The translations under genes were made by a program, and so were the position numbers. Below, in pieces: positions 29,465 through 40,401 of a stretch of DNA of 64,000 bases. The DNA is from Proteus terrae subsp. cibarius. GTDB lineage: Bacteria; Pseudomonadota; Gammaproteobacteria; Enterobacterales; Enterobacteriaceae. The notes below the pieces were generated by a model, which made no database searches, was not told the origin of the DNA, and saw nothing but the letters and a program-made list of their open reading frames with translations. Each line of letters starts with the position of its first letter. The first letter of the stretch is position 1. Where the stretch lies: the NCBI RefSeq assembly GCF_011045835.1, contig NZ_CP047349.1, forward strand, positions 2,480,001 through 2,544,000, given 5' to 3'.

Positions 29465-30265
29465 CTAATTAAAAAGTGCAGAAAACCAAAGTGCAATAGT
29501 ATCGCCATGATTGTCATGAATGAGTTTGATACTCATCAAAAAGGAGATAATGACCAGCATAGGTCTTATTAATTTTTGCCCTTTTGTTAATACTAAACCT
29601 GCACCTAAGCGAGCACCAATAAATTGCCCACAAAGCATAATTAAACCAATAGTCCAAATAACCTGTCCACCAATAATAAAAAACAGTAAAGAGCCAAAAT
29701 TAGAGGTGAAGTTGAGCAATTTAGCATGAGCAGTCGCTTTTGAAAGATTATATCCAAGTAACATGACATAACCTAAAGCGAAAAAAGAACCTGTACCTGG
29801 TCCAAAAATACCATCATAAAAACCGACACCGCCGCCTAATATTGCCCCAAAAGTATAGTAACCAATGCGTTGTTTACTGTCTTGAGCACCTATTGATGGA
29901 GTAAAAAGGAAATAGAGGCCAATGGCAATGGTAAGAATAGGAAGCGCTTGTTTAAGAATTTCGGGGTTAATAAACTGCACTAACATTGCACCAGAAACTG
30001 CACCAATAAAAGTCATTAAAATTGCAAATCGCTGCGCTTTTAAATCAATAACCTTTCGACGTATAAAATAGAGCGTAGCCGAGAACGAGCCACCTACTGA
30101 TTGTAATTTATTTGTTGCGAGAGCCTGAACTGGCGGGATCCCCGCAGATAACAAAGCTGGAATGGTGATTAATCCACCGCCACCAGCTATTGAATCAATA
30201 AAACCTGCGATTAAAGCAACACAGAAGAGAAGAAGGTAGATGCCATCTGAAAAGAGCCAATCCAT
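29465..30265 (-). CDS. yfcA: TSUP-family membrane transporter YfcA
   Basis: A 266-aa sulfite-exporter-family (TauE/SafE) permease with about eight helices. The family repeats are GFIDSIAGGGGLITIPALLSAGIPP and GGVGFYDGIFGPGTGSFFALGYV. The substrate of YfcA is not established. In E. coli mepA lies between yfcA and aroC; here it is absent and only 167 bp separate the two. Confidence 0.93.
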   Translation of the reverse strand: MDWLFSDGIYLLLFCVALIAGFIDSIAGGGGLITIPALLSAGIPPVQALATNKLQSVGGSFSATLYFIRRKVIDLKAQRFAILMTFIGAVSGAMLVQFINPEILKQALPILTIAIGLYFLFTPSIGAQDSKQRIGYYTFGAILGGGVGFYDGIFGPGTGSFFALGYVMLLGYNLSKATAHAKLLNFTSNFGSLLFFIIGGQVIWTIGLIMLCGQFIGARLGAGLVLTKGQKLIRPMLVIISFLMSIKLIHDNHGDTIALWFSALFN

Positions 30266-30432
30266 TTATCTATCCGAATTATTAGGAATGAAGGACGCGT
30301 TGCTGTGTTTATCTCATTATTTTAAAAAACCACAGCAACACGATCTGAGCATAATAAAATTAGGCGCTCACACCTTTAAAGCGAACATCAAACTTACAAC
30401 AGTTTATCGACCACGTTATTGATGTAGAATGA

Positions 30433-31518
30433 TTACCATTGCATTAGCGGAGGTACAACATCACCACATTGACCACGTTGGCGCAATGCATGATCGAGCA
30501 ATACAATTGCCATCATTGCTTCTGCAATAGGGATAGCGCGAATTCCCACACAAGGATCATGACGACCTCTGGTTATCATATCGACTTCTTCACCATCACG
30601 ATTAATTGTTTTTCCTGCAATAGTAATGCTAGATGTTGGTTTTAAAGCGATATGAGCAACAATAGGCTGACCACTGCTAATCCCACCTAAAATGCCACCT
30701 GCATGATTGCTAGTAAAACCATTTTTAGTGATTTCATCTCTATTTTCAGTGCCTTTTAAGGTTACAACACCAAAACCATCACCAATTTCAATTCCTTTAA
30801 CTGCATTAATACTCATTAACGCGTGTGCTAAATCTGCATCTAGTCTGTCAAAAACAGGCTCACCAAATCCGGCTGGTACACCTTCTGCAACCACAGTCAC
30901 TTTTGCACCAATCGAATTGCCTTCTTTTTTAAGCGCACGCATGTATTCATCAAGTGCTTCTAAACGAGAAGGATCTGGGCAGAAAAACGGGTTGGTTTCA
31001 ACGATAGACCAATCAACAAGATCACAAGTAATTGGGCCTAGCTGAGAAAGATAGCCTTTTACTTCAATACCCATTTTCTCTTTTAGGTATTTTTTAGCGA
31101 TTGCACCAGCAGCAACACGCATTGCAGTTTCTCGTGCAGAAGAGCGCCCACCACCACGATAATCACGCAAACCATATTTTTGCTCGTAGGTATAATCAGC
31201 ATGACCTGGGCGAAAAACATCTTTGATTTCACTGTAATCTTGGGAGCGTTGATCAGTGTTTTCAATCAATAAACCAATGCTTGTTCCTGTTGTAACACCA
31301 TTAAATACACCTGACAAAATGCGTACTTGATCAGGTTCACGGCGTTGAGTGGTATAACGCGATGTTCCGGGTCTACGTCTATCTAAATCAATTTGTAAGT
31401 CAGCTTCTGTTAAAGGTAATCCAGGAGGCACACCATCAACAATGCAACCTAATGCAATACCATGAGACTCACCGAAAGTAGTGACTCTGAATAATTGTCC
31501 GATACTGTTTCCTGCCAT
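30433..31518 (-). CDS. aroC: Chorismate synthase
   Basis: Last step of the shikimate pathway, EPSP to chorismate, using reduced FMN. 361 aa. Signatures are [51 protein letters not shown], and [21 protein letters not shown]. It is followed upstream by prmB on the same strand (84 bp gap), as in E. coli. Confidence 0.98.
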   Translation of the reverse strand: MAGNSIGQLFRVTTFGESHGIALGCIVDGVPPGLPLTEADLQIDLDRRRPGTSRYTTQRREPDQVRILSGVFNGVTTGTSIGLLIENTDQRSQDYSEIKDVFRPGHADYTYEQKYGLRDYRGGGRSSARETAMRVAAGAIAKKYLKEKMGIEVKGYLSQLGPITCDLVDWSIVETNPFFCPDPSRLEALDEYMRALKKEGNSIGAKVTVVAEGVPAGFGEPVFDRLDADLAHALMSINAVKGIEIGDGFGVVTLKGTENRDEITKNGFTSNHAGGILGGISSGQPIVAHIALKPTSSITIAGKTINRDGEEVDMITRGRHDPCVGIRAIPIAEAMMAIVLLDHALRQRGQCGDVVPPLMQW

Positions 31519-31602
31519 CCCTTTATTCCTATCTTTTACTGTGTGATGTTATCAATATGTTATTTGTAATAAATAACAATCTACCGTCTCATTGCTGTTA
31601 CA

Positions 31603-32535
31603 TCAATGTTTATCAGTAGAAAAACACGCTGAATATTCGATGAGCTGTTCACGAGTCAGCATAAAGACACCGAGTCCACCATTTTCAAACTCAAGCCATG
31701 TAAATGGAATCTCAGGGAATTGCTCAATTAAATGAACCATACTATTACCCACTTCACACACTAAAATACCTTTTTCACTCAGATATTCAGGCGCTTTTAG
31801 CAAAATTTGTCTTGTAATATCAAGACCATCGATACCTGAAGCTAATGCTAACTCAGGTTCAACTTGGTATTCATCAGGTAAATCGCCCATATCTTCAACA
31901 TCAACATACGGAGGATTTGTCACAATAATATCGTAAGGTGTTGGAACAATGGCATTAAATAAATCTGACTGCATTGGATAAACACGATGCACTAAACCGT
32001 GGTTTTCAATATTAAATTCAGCTACTTCCAGTGCATCTTCAGAAATATCAACCGCATCAACTTCAGCATCTTCAAATTCATGAGCACAAGCAATAGCAAT
32101 ACAGCCACTTCCAGTACATAAATCAAGAATACGAGTTGGTTCTTGCTGAATTAAACCATCAAAATGATTATTAATTAATTCACCAATAGGAGAGCGTGGG
32201 ATAAGAACACGCTCATCAACATAAAATTCGTGACCACAGAACCAAGCGCTATGCGTTAAATAAGGAACTGGGATTTTTTGCTCAATACGGCTTTCGATAA
32301 GCGTAATAATTTCCATTTTTTCAGAAGTTGTTAACTTGGTTGATAACAGTGCATCTGGAATATCTAAAGGAAGTGCAATGGTTGGTAATACCAGCTGTAA
32401 TGCTTCATCCCACGCGTTATCTGTGCCATGACCATAGTAAATATCAGATGAATTAAACTGACTCATAGCCCAACGTAACATATCTAGGATCGTGCTTAGA
32501 TCAGCAACCGCTTCCTCTTTTAGTGTTATATCCAA
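31603..32535 (-). CDS. prmB: 50S ribosomal protein L3 glutamine N5-methyltransferase
   Basis: A SAM-dependent methyltransferase acting on a glutamine of L3. 310 aa. The SAM loop [18 protein letters not shown] and the catalytic NPPY in [11 protein letters not shown] are visible; the N-terminal helical domain (about 1-115) is the substrate-binding part, and [12 protein letters not shown] is typical of PrmB as against PrmC. Confidence 0.96.
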   Translation of the reverse strand: MDITLKEEAVADLSTILDMLRWAMSQFNSSDIYYGHGTDNAWDEALQLVLPTIALPLDIPDALLSTKLTTSEKMEIITLIESRIEQKIPVPYLTHSAWFCGHEFYVDERVLIPRSPIGELINNHFDGLIQQEPTRILDLCTGSGCIAIACAHEFEDAEVDAVDISEDALEVAEFNIENHGLVHRVYPMQSDLFNAIVPTPYDIIVTNPPYVDVEDMGDLPDEYQVEPELALASGIDGLDITRQILLKAPEYLSEKGILVCEVGNSMVHLIEQFPEIPFTWLEFENGGLGVFMLTREQLIEYSACFSTDKH

Positions 32536-32932
32536 AACTGTTGTCCTCTGAAGAAATAGAAAGTCTGTAGTTTGCCATGAAGATTGCGATAAATCAGCGG
32601 GAAACCATAAAAAAACATCACTACATTATTATTATCTTGATCATACCCATACACTTATTATGGTTTTAAACTTCAATCAGGTAATCAAAAGCAAAATTTA
32701 TGATCTATTCATAAATAAAGATTAGCGTTTTATACTTTTAATTTAACTTTCATTAGCAAGAAAATGAAACTAGACCATACTTAGAGTATGAAAGAATTAA
32801 CTGTGTACCAAAATGCGCCTATAGATGTTTTTCATTCAATATGCAGTCACTTGAAAGCAAATAACTAATTTAAAAGACTATTTAAATATCTTTTTATCGT
32901 TTTTTATCGAAACCTGAAGATATAGTAATATT

Positions 32933-33031
32933 TTATGTTCCACAGATATTATAAGTAGAGCAACTTATTAACTAGCCTATATTTGCTAACTATGTGACTA
33001 TTTCGGCAGGGTAAATTCCCTGCTTTTTTTT
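32933..33031 (+). ncRNA. Candidate small RNA upstream of smrB
   Basis: In the 590-bp gap between the divergent genes prmB and smrB there is a free-standing, rightward terminator (GCAGGG 33006-33011, CCCTGC 33018-33023, eight T residues to 33031) that no protein gene uses. A TATAGT at 32921-32926 could be a -10 box, with a poor -35, giving an RNA of about 100 nt. The long U tail is typical of Hfq-binding RNAs. The terminator is clear; the RNA is an inference. I see nothing else in 32536-32920. Confidence 0.35.
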
Positions 33032-33125
33032 ACGCTAAATTTATGGCCTATACTTTTTTATCTCTGACACTATTTCATGTACTATTGCCTTATAAAGACA
33101 GTAACACTATGAAGAATCGTAAAAA

Positions 33126-33668
33126 ATGAATAAAAAATTTTCATTACCTCCTTCTGAAATTGAGTTGTTTCAGGAGATGATAAAAGGTACTAAGAAATTA
33201 CCTCAAGATAAAATACTTCATTCGCCAAAACGTAAAAAAGTGACACATTACGCGCCTGAACGTCTGCAACAAGAGCAAGTTGATGCCTCTTATTATTTTT
33301 CAGATGAATTTCAGCCTAACTTAGCCACAGAAGGCCCAATGCGCTATTTAAGGGAAGGCGCTAATGCTTATGAATTAAAAAAGCTACGTCGTGGTGATTA
33401 TGTACCTGAGTTTTTTCTAGATTTGCACGGATTAACACAGTTAATTGCAAAACAAGAGATTGGCGCATTGATTGCGGCATGTAGACGAGAGCATGTTTAT
33501 TGTGCCTGTATTATGCATGGGCATGGCAAACATATTTTAAAACAACAAACACCTCTTTGGTTAGCACAACACCCTGATGTAATTGCTTTTCATCAAGCCC
33601 CTAAAGAATGGGGAGGTGATGCCGCATTATTAGTACTCGTAGAAAACGACGATATTGCTCGCCGCTAA
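33126..33668 (+). CDS. smrB: Ribosome rescue endonuclease SmrB
   Basis: Cleaves mRNA upstream of collided ribosomes. 180 aa. The C-terminal Smr domain carries [15 protein letters not shown] (DxH motif) and [19 protein letters not shown] (GxG/HGxG motif), preceded by a conserved N-terminal helix that contacts ribosomes. Same place as E. coli yfcN, divergent from prmB. Confidence 0.95.
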   Translation: MNKKFSLPPSEIELFQEMIKGTKKLPQDKILHSPKRKKVTHYAPERLQQEQVDASYYFSDEFQPNLATEGPMRYLREGANAYELKKLRRGDYVPEFFLDLHGLTQLIAKQEIGALIAACRREHVYCACIMHGHGKHILKQQTPLWLAQHPDVIAFHQAPKEWGGDAALLVLVENDDIARR

Positions 33669-33757
33669 ACCTCAAAAATTCTATTGCATTAACCCTTAAA
33701 TCACCTATCGGGTGAAATAAGGTGTTAATTATTTACTTAGTTAGTTGATTTAAATTT

Positions 33758-34231
33758 TTATTTCAATGTTGAGGGTGATACTTGCCATAGCAACTCCCCT
33801 GCACCTTTTGATAAATCAAAATCAACACAGGCAATGGTTGATGTTGAAAACATAGGAGCACATACCGCAGGGCAGAGTTCAGCGACAACATAACCCACTA
33901 AAGGTAAGTGAGAAATAACAAGAATATTTTTATATCCTGTATCACCCAAGGCACGTAAGTAATGTGCAACATGTGAAGGATTACCTCCTGGGATAAGTCC
34001 ATCATCTGTTTCTATTTTATTAGGGAGCGCTAAATCTGCTTTTACTGCATCCAATGTCTGTTGAGCACGTAAATAAGGGCTGACTAAAACATAATCAATT
34101 ATATGTCCTTGCTTTATCATCCATTCAGCCATTTTTATTGATTCACTTTTTCCACGCTCAGTCAGTGGTCTTAGTGCATCACTGGCAGCATCAAGAGCCG
34201 CTTCTCCGTGGCGCATAATAAAAATTTGCAT
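33758..34231 (-). CDS. sixA: Phosphohistidine phosphatase SixA
   Basis: A histidine-phosphatase-superfamily enzyme, 157 aa, acting on phosphohistidine of phosphorelay or nitrogen-PTS proteins. The catalytic RHG is in IFIMRHGEAALDA, and the second histidine is in ILVISHLPLVGYV. Between fadJ and smrB as in E. coli, but 389 bp from fadJ. Confidence 0.95.
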   Translation of the reverse strand: MQIFIMRHGEAALDAASDALRPLTERGKSESIKMAEWMIKQGHIIDYVLVSPYLRAQQTLDAVKADLALPNKIETDDGLIPGGNPSHVAHYLRALGDTGYKNILVISHLPLVGYVVAELCPAVCAPMFSTSTIACVDFDLSKGAGELLWQVSPSTLK

Positions 34232-34548
34232 AGTAAATTATCAAACCTATTTTATTTTTGTAATTACTGGTATTTACAGTTTTAAGATACTTAATTTAAT
34301 TCAGTTTAAATCAATATATCCCCATATAAAAATCTTCAATACCCTAATTGCAATAGCATTATTAATCTTTTTAAGATCATGCCGTTGGTTTACAAATCAA
34401 CATCATTTTCAGAATTTTATTTTAAAAAATTTCGTTTTTAAATTTATTTTCAAATAACTATTTTGCCATATCTGGCTATCATTAACACTTTCGACCTCTT
34501 TTTCCATTAAAAATTCATCAATTATTAATCTGACGCAAAAAGTACAAG
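34232..34548. other. AT-rich spacer between fadJ terminator and sixA
   Basis: It should hold the sixA promoter. I see no RNA gene, repeat or convincing small frame in it. Confidence 0.55.
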
Positions 34549-34569
34549 AAAAAAGGCGCCTAAGCGCCT
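34549..34569 (-). terminator. Terminator after fadJ
   Basis: Stem AGGCGC (34554-34559) / GCGCCT (34564-34569), with a minus-strand T tail from the A run just below it, 51 bp beyond the fadJ stop. Confidence 0.75.
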
Positions 34570-34619
34570 CAATCAAAACAAGTGTCACAAAAGGAAAAAG
34601 CAATGGTAAAGTGATGACC

Positions 34620-36776
34620 TTAATCGTAAAAACGTTCATTTCGTTTAGCCATTTCGACTAAACGCTCACAAGGGCGATATTTTTCTCCGTATTTATCGGC
34701 AAGTTGATTGAGCTTTTCTGCCACTTTTGTTGTTCCCATACTGTCCATATAACGGAATGGACCACCAAAAAAAGGAGGAAAACCGATACCAAATACAGCA
34801 CCAATATCACCATCTCGTGGTTGCTTTATAATATTTTCATCTAAACAACGAACGGCCTCATTTAACATTAATAATAAACAACGCTCCGTAATTTCAGAGG
34901 AAGATAATTGGCTTTTAGGTTTAATTCGTAATAACCGATATATAGCCGGATCAGGCTGTTTTTTATTTTTACTTAAAGAAAAAGGTAATGCATGTTTTGC
35001 ATAAAGATAAAAACCTCGTCCATTTTTACGACCTTTTCTATCATCAGCAATAATGGCATCCACAGCAGGAGGAGAGGCAAATCTGTCACCAAATGCATTC
35101 ACTAATATTGGTGTTATTTTTGTGCCAATATCGATACCCACTTCATCCAATAACTGAATAGGCCCTACGGGAAAACCAAACTGAACAAGTGCTTTATCAA
35201 TATTCTCAATAGGTTCTCCTTGTACTAAGCATGTCAATGCTTCACTGATATAAGGAGCAAGAATACGGTTAACATAGAATCCTGGTTTATCACCAACAAC
35301 TATTGCAACCTTGCCCTGCTTTTTCGCAAAAGCTACAGTTGTAGCAATAGTTTTTTCATCGGTATTTTCATGCGGAATAACTTCAACCAAAGGCATTTTT
35401 TCTACTGGACTAAAATAGTGAAGCCCGATCACTTTTTCTGGGTATTTTGCTGTTTCTGCAATTTTATGAATAGGAAGTGAAGAGGTATTTGAAGCAAAAA
35501 TGATTTTACCTTTTCCTACTTCTTCGATATCTGCGACCATTTTCTGTTTTAAAGCCAGATCTTCAAAAACCGCTTCAACAATAATATTTGATTGATGAAA
35601 ACCGCTATAATCCAATGAACCCGAGAGTAGCCCCATTTGACGTTGACGTTCGCGTGGAGATAACCTTTTTTTGCTTACTTTGGCTGAAAGCGCTTTCCAA
35701 CTATAATTAAGCGCCTGAGCAATTCCTTTATCGCTAATATCTTTAATTCTTGCTGGTAAATTACCTTTTGTTACAGTCACAAAAGCAATACCACCGCCCA
35801 TTAATCCACCACCTAAAATACCGATATGGTGTAAATTATCTGGTTTTTCGGATGATCCAGTTTCATTTTTAAGTGCCGTAGAGGCAAAAAAGAGATGTCT
35901 TAATGCCGATGAAACGGGTGTCATCGCTAGTTCACCAAACGCATTAGCCTCTTCTTTAAAACCTGTTTGAATATCTTTCTCAAGGCCTCGTTCAATAACA
36001 TGAAGAATACGCTCTGCAGCTGGATAGTGGCCTTTCGTCTTAGCTAATGTGCGTTTTTTTGCTTGCCCAAACAGTATATTTCTACCTAAAGTCGTATTTG
36101 CCCAAAAGCGATCCATTATCGAATGTTTTTTCTGATCTTTTTTACCTGATAAAATCCATTTAGCTGCAACTTCTAATAGAATATCTTGTGAGACAACATC
36201 GTTTACAAGACCTAATTTTAAGGCTCGTTTCGCATTAATTTGTCTACCCGTTAAAATCATATCTAACGCAGATGTCACACCAATAAGACGAGGTAAACGT
36301 TGAGTTCCGCCAGAGCCTGGTAGTAATCCAAGTTGCACTTCAGGAAGCCCTAAACGTGTTTTATTATTATCAGAACAAATTCGTCCATGACAGGCTAAGG
36401 CTAATTCAAGCCCTCCACCAAGGCATGCACCATTGATAGCCGCTACAACAGGCAATGGGTAATTTTCAAGTTGCGTAAAAAGATCCTGCCCTGCTTTTGC
36501 TAATGCACTCGCTTCTTCTTTGGTTTTACAACCCGCAATCATGGAGATATCCGCACCCGCAATAAAACTGTCTGTTTTACCCGAAGTGATAATCAATCCT
36601 TTTACACCGGAGTGTTGCTGAGCCTGCTTTAAAACATCTTGAAACTGCTGTACAAACTCTGCTTTTAGTGTGTTTACTTTTTCACCAATAACATCAATAG
36701 TGATAATGCCTACTTTGTCATTACGAACTGAGAATTGAAAAACAGATGATTTTTCTAGTGTTGTTTGTTGTTCCAT
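34620..36776 (-). CDS. fadJ: Fatty acid oxidation complex subunit alpha FadJ (anaerobic)
   Basis: A multifunctional enoyl-CoA hydratase and 3-hydroxyacyl-CoA dehydrogenase of beta-oxidation. 718 aa. Crotonase domain about 1-190 ([43 protein letters not shown]), NAD-binding dehydrogenase domain from about 330 ([35 protein letters not shown]), and two C-terminal helical domains. The ATG at 36776 shares a base with the fadI stop (TAATG) behind GGAGGTGG, so translation is coupled; the longer open frame is inside fadI. Confidence 0.96.
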   Translation of the reverse strand: MEQQTTLEKSSVFQFSVRNDKVGIITIDVIGEKVNTLKAEFVQQFQDVLKQAQQHSGVKGLIITSGKTDSFIAGADISMIAGCKTKEEASALAKAGQDLFTQLENYPLPVVAAINGACLGGGLELALACHGRICSDNNKTRLGLPEVQLGLLPGSGGTQRLPRLIGVTSALDMILTGRQINAKRALKLGLVNDVVSQDILLEVAAKWILSGKKDQKKHSIMDRFWANTTLGRNILFGQAKKRTLAKTKGHYPAAERILHVIERGLEKDIQTGFKEEANAFGELAMTPVSSALRHLFFASTALKNETGSSEKPDNLHHIGILGGGLMGGGIAFVTVTKGNLPARIKDISDKGIAQALNYSWKALSAKVSKKRLSPRERQRQMGLLSGSLDYSGFHQSNIIVEAVFEDLALKQKMVADIEEVGKGKIIFASNTSSLPIHKIAETAKYPEKVIGLHYFSPVEKMPLVEVIPHENTDEKTIATTVAFAKKQGKVAIVVGDKPGFYVNRILAPYISEALTCLVQGEPIENIDKALVQFGFPVGPIQLLDEVGIDIGTKITPILVNAFGDRFASPPAVDAIIADDRKGRKNGRGFYLYAKHALPFSLSKNKKQPDPAIYRLLRIKPKSQLSSSEITERCLLLMLNEAVRCLDENIIKQPRDGDIGAVFGIGFPPFFGGPFRYMDSMGTTKVAEKLNQLADKYGEKYRPCERLVEMAKRNERFYD

Positions 36777-38080
36777 TATTCCACCTCCAAAATCATCGCT
36801 GCACCTAATCCACCAGCCGCACAAGCAGTGGTTAACCCAAATCCTCCACCTCGACGTTTAAGCTCATGTAGTGTCTGTGTGACCATTCTTGCGCCAGTCG
36901 CTGCAAATGGGTGCCCATAAGCAATAGAACCGCCTAGCACATTAAATTTATCCATATCCACTTCTCCAATCGCCTTGGATAATCCTAGTTGCTCTTTAGC
37001 AAAACGCTCACTGGCAAATAGTGTCAAATTGCTTAATGTTTGTGCAGCAAAAGCTTCATGCATATCAATTAACGTTAAATCACTCAATGCAAGACCAGCG
37101 CGAGAAAGCGCAAGTGGTGTGGCATATGATGGTCCCAATAGCATATCTTTCCAAACATCTGTCGCTGTAAAAGCATAACTACGCAAATAACCTAAAGGCT
37201 GATAACCGAGACTTTTGGCAACAGATTCTTTCATCATTAATACAGCGGCTGCGCCATCGGTTAATGGCGTACTGTTTGCGGCAGTGACACTACCATGGCG
37301 ACGATCAAAGGCTGGTTTGAGTTTGGCATAAGAATCAAGAACTGAATTTTTACGAATATTGTTATCTTGATGAAAACCTTCTTTGTAAGGTGGGAAAAAC
37401 GCAGTCATGACTTCATCATCTAATTTACCCATTTCCCATGCTTTCGTTGCTAATTGATGAGAACGATGCGCTAATTCATCTTGAGCAACTCTGGAAATAT
37501 GATAAGTCTTTGCCATTTGCTCCGCTGTATCTCCCATACGCAACCCCGTTGAATATTCAGCAACTGCGGGTGCCACAGGAAGGAGATCACGAAATCGTAA
37601 TTGGCTTAAATAACTTAATTTCTGACCTAATGATTTGGCCTTATTAAGGCTTAATAAAACATCCGCAAGCTTTTTACTAACGCCGATAGGCAAAACTGAA
37701 GAAGAGTCTGCACCACCAGCAATACCGACAGAAACATGTCCAGCCATCATGCTTTCAGCAACATTAGCAATCGCCTGAAAGCTTGTTGCACATGCTCTTG
37801 TTACACTATAAGCATCAGTTTTTACACTTAACCCTGCGCCAAGAACAATTTCTCTGGCAATGTTAGGTGCCTCTGGCATTTGAACCACTTGACCGAAAAC
37901 AAGTTGATCAATAATTTCGGGAAGAATTTCATTGCGAGTCACTAATTCTTGAACCACTGAACGCCCTAATTCAACTGCAGGTACTCCTCGATACGCAGTC
38001 GCTTGTTTAGCAAAAGGTAAGCGTAGCCCGCTGATAATGGCGATGCGATCTTTCATAGCACTGTTCGTTGATGACTTCAT
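36776..38080 (-). CDS. fadI: 3-ketoacyl-CoA thiolase FadI
   Basis: Thiolytic cleavage step of beta-oxidation, beta subunit of the FadIJ complex. 434 aa. The nucleophilic cysteine is in [19 protein letters not shown], the histidine in [16 protein letters not shown], and the second cysteine in [19 protein letters not shown] sits 5 bp before the ATG at 38080, which I prefer to the upstream TTG. A FadR operator lies 34 bp upstream. Confidence 0.96.
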   Translation of the reverse strand: MKSSTNSAMKDRIAIISGLRLPFAKQATAYRGVPAVELGRSVVQELVTRNEILPEIIDQLVFGQVVQMPEAPNIAREIVLGAGLSVKTDAYSVTRACATSFQAIANVAESMMAGHVSVGIAGGADSSSVLPIGVSKKLADVLLSLNKAKSLGQKLSYLSQLRFRDLLPVAPAVAEYSTGLRMGDTAEQMAKTYHISRVAQDELAHRSHQLATKAWEMGKLDDEVMTAFFPPYKEGFHQDNNIRKNSVLDSYAKLKPAFDRRHGSVTAANSTPLTDGAAAVLMMKESVAKSLGYQPLGYLRSYAFTATDVWKDMLLGPSYATPLALSRAGLALSDLTLIDMHEAFAAQTLSNLTLFASERFAKEQLGLSKAIGEVDMDKFNVLGGSIAYGHPFAATGARMVTQTLHELKRRGGGFGLTTACAAGGLGAAMILEVE

Positions 38081-38113
38081 AACGGCTCCTGACAAAATGA
38101 TTTCCTAACACCA

Positions 38114-38130
38114 AAGAGGTCTGACCTGAT
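38114..38130 (-). promoter_or_regulatory. FadR operator upstream of fadIJ
   Basis: On the plus strand AAGAGGTCTGACCTGAT, matching the FadR consensus AACTGGTCNGACNTGTT at its GGTC-N-GACCTG core. It is 34-50 bp upstream of the fadI start, where FadR would repress until long-chain acyl-CoA binds. Confidence 0.8.
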
Positions 38131-38261
38131 AATAGTGTTAACAAAAATTTCACCTTTCAGAAACGTCATTTTACGAGAAGTGGGAGTTAGCGCTCAATAT
38201 TTCGATTAAATGTCTGAAACTTAACAATAATGATAGAAAAGAGAATGGGGTGAACGAGAGA

Positions 38262-38293
38262 TATAAAAAAGGCTGTCGAATTTCAACAGCCTT
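38262..38293 (-). terminator. Terminator after yfcZ
   Basis: An 8-bp perfect stem AAGGCTGT (38269-38276) / ACAGCCTT (38286-38293), with plus-strand A residues giving the T tail on the minus strand. Confidence 0.8.
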
Positions 38294-38314
38294 AAATCTA
38301 TTAATTTCAGAGGA

Positions 38315-38611
38315 TTAACGTAATCCTAACTGGAAAATTAGGTTTTCTGCTTCACAAGAGAATGTAAAATCAGCGGTAAGTTGAACACCACCATCAACGT
38401 CAGCAAATTGTTGATCGATTTTGCAAGGCTCTGAAGCGATAGATTGTGCTTTTGCACTAAGTTGATCTAACATTGCTTGCGCTTGTGCTTTATCAGCGAA
38501 GACATGCTGATATGACGCTGTGCAATTCTTATTGTCAATAATAGTACCCACATCTACACAACAGCAAGCAGCGGTTTCTTCTGCACTACAACGATTAATT
38601 GCGTCTGCCAT
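38315..38611 (-). CDS. yfcZ: YfcZ/YiiS family protein (DUF406)
   Basis: A 98-aa conserved enteric protein of unknown function, rich in cysteine near the N-terminus (CSAEETAACCCVDVGTI) and ending CEAENLIFQLGLR like E. coli YfcZ. It lies between fadI and fadL as in E. coli. Confidence 0.93.
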   Translation of the reverse strand: MADAINRCSAEETAACCCVDVGTIIDNKNCTASYQHVFADKAQAQAMLDQLSAKAQSIASEPCKIDQQFADVDGGVQLTADFTFSCEAENLIFQLGLR

Positions 38612-38862
38612 TTTAGTCTCCCAACGAAAGAAATGTTAATTATCTATCATAATCGCAAAAAAATAAAATAAACTGCTTTAGCTCAAATTTTATTACAATT
38701 TTACAAAAATAATTGATTATTCTGTTTATTTAACAATCAAAAACATCTTTATTGGCATATTTTGTGAAAAATATGTTAACCAAATCTCAATTATTGAATC
38801 TAAATGGAAATATTTTCAAAACATACTTGCAACATTTGGAGTAATCAACTTTATACTTAATC

Positions 38863-38879
38863 AACTGGTCTGATTTGTC
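38863..38879 (+). promoter_or_regulatory. FadR operator upstream of fadL
   Basis: AACTGGTCTGATTTGTC matches the FadR consensus AACTGGTCNGACNTGTT at 15 of 17 positions. It is 78 bp upstream of the fadL start in the 345-bp yfcZ-fadL divergent region. Confidence 0.88.
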
Positions 38880-38956
38880 ATAACGACAACCGCACCTAAA
38901 ATCCAGCGCTTCTAATCAGAAGTTACTAACTTAAAAAAATTATGAGGGTTTAGGTC

Positions 38957-40318
38957 ATGAACCGTAAAAACCTGTTTACTCGCACAGCACTAGCTGCCAT
39001 TGTAGGAGCAATTTCCTCTCAAGCAGGCGCTGCCGGTTTTCAGTTAAATGAATATTCTACTTCAGCACTAGGGCGTGCATTTTCAGGGGAAGGCGTTATC
39101 GCCGATGACGCAAGCGTAGGTAGCCGTAACCCAGCTGCACTTACCATGTTCGATCGCCCTGAATTCTCTGTCGGTGCTATCCTTATTAATCCAGGCGTTG
39201 ATGTTAAAGGTAAATCACCTCTCACTGGCACTGATACCACTGCAAAAGATATCGCACCAAGTGCATTAGTCCCTAATATCCACTTTGTTGCCCCTATTAA
39301 TGATAAATGGGCGATTGGTGCATCAGGTACCACAAACTTTGGTTTAGCAACAGATTTTCCAAGCGATTATCCTGCAGGACTCATCGGTGGTAAAACCGAT
39401 TTAAAAACCATGAACTTAAACTTAAGTGCAGGTTATCGAGTAAATAATCAATTTAGTGTTGGTTTAGGGTTAAATGCCCTTTATGCTGATGCTGAAATTA
39501 CTCGTCATGTGGGTGAAGCAGGTAAAGTTTTAGGTTCCAAATTATCAAATAGCTCAAACCCTCAATATCAAGGATTAGGTAAATATTTATCAAGCCTATC
39601 GCCAAGTGACCGCTTTGCTCAATTGAAGGGTGATGCATGGGGCTTTGGTTGGAACGCCGGTTTATTATATGAATTTGATGAAGGTAACCGTATTAGTTTC
39701 ACTTACCGTTCTAAAGTGAAAGTCAAATTTAAAGACGGTGAGTACCAAAGTGACCTACGTTCAATTCCACAACTCGAAGGAATGGGAATTGTAGGCACTA
39801 ACGGTGAAACCATTAAAGGTAAACTTGACCTTAACCTACCTGAAATTTGGGAATTTGCCGCTTATCACCGCGTTGCACCAAAATGGGCGGTTCACTATAA
39901 CTTCGCTTATACAAGCTGGAGTGCTTTCGAAGAGCTAAGAGCCACTCGTAAGAGTGATGGTCAGCAACTCTTCAAGAAAGAAGAAGGCTTCCGTGATGCA
40001 TGGCGTGTCGCTTTAGGTACAACCTATTATCACGATGATAACTGGACATTCCGTACTGGTATTGCTTTTGATGACAGCCCTGTTCCTGCTGATAAACGCT
40101 CAATCTCTATTCCAGACCAAGACCGTTTCTGGTTAAGTGCAGGGGCAACCTACGCATTTAACAAAGATATGTCTGTTGATGTTGGCTTAGCATATATGCA
40201 CGGTAAAAAAGTCACAATCAAAGAGAAATTATCTGAAGATTTACCATTACCTGCATATGAGTTTGAATCATCAGGTAAAGCATGGTTATACGGTATGAAT
40301 TTTAACTACCGTTTCTAA
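38957..40318 (+). CDS. fadL: Long-chain fatty acid outer-membrane transporter FadL
   Basis: An outer-membrane 14-strand beta-barrel for long-chain fatty-acid uptake. 453 aa with a signal peptide (cleavage likely after SQAGA) and the FadL N-terminal hatch sequence [21 protein letters not shown], followed by the NPA motif in [15 protein letters not shown]. It ends in an aromatic residue (NYRF), as barrel proteins do. FadR-controlled, by the operator at 38863. Confidence 0.96.
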   Translation: MNRKNLFTRTALAAIVGAISSQAGAAGFQLNEYSTSALGRAFSGEGVIADDASVGSRNPAALTMFDRPEFSVGAILINPGVDVKGKSPLTGTDTTAKDIAPSALVPNIHFVAPINDKWAIGASGTTNFGLATDFPSDYPAGLIGGKTDLKTMNLNLSAGYRVNNQFSVGLGLNALYADAEITRHVGEAGKVLGSKLSNSSNPQYQGLGKYLSSLSPSDRFAQLKGDAWGFGWNAGLLYEFDEGNRISFTYRSKVKVKFKDGEYQSDLRSIPQLEGMGIVGTNGETIKGKLDLNLPEIWEFAAYHRVAPKWAVHYNFAYTSWSAFEELRATRKSDGQQLFKKEEGFRDAWRVALGTTYYHDDNWTFRTGIAFDDSPVPADKRSISIPDQDRFWLSAGATYAFNKDMSVDVGLAYMHGKKVTIKEKLSEDLPLPAYEFESSGKAWLYGMNFNYRF

Positions 40319-40340
40319 TTTCTCACTGTGCTTTTTATAC

Positions 40341-40370
40341 AAAAAATGGTCTTTTTTAAGACCATTTTTT
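40341..40370. terminator. Bidirectional terminator between fadL and mlaA
   Basis: A 13-bp symmetric stem AAAAAATGGTCTT (40341-40353) / AAGACCATTTTTT (40358-40370). It serves convergent fadL and mlaA. Confidence 0.88.
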
Positions 40371-40401
40371 ATTTATTCATCAAGCTAACAAAGATAATAA
40401 A

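Noticed and set aside
38945..39333. Long frames on the strand opposite fadL, aroC, accD, pta and other conserved genes
   Set aside because: Shadows of genes with strong protein homology on the other strand.
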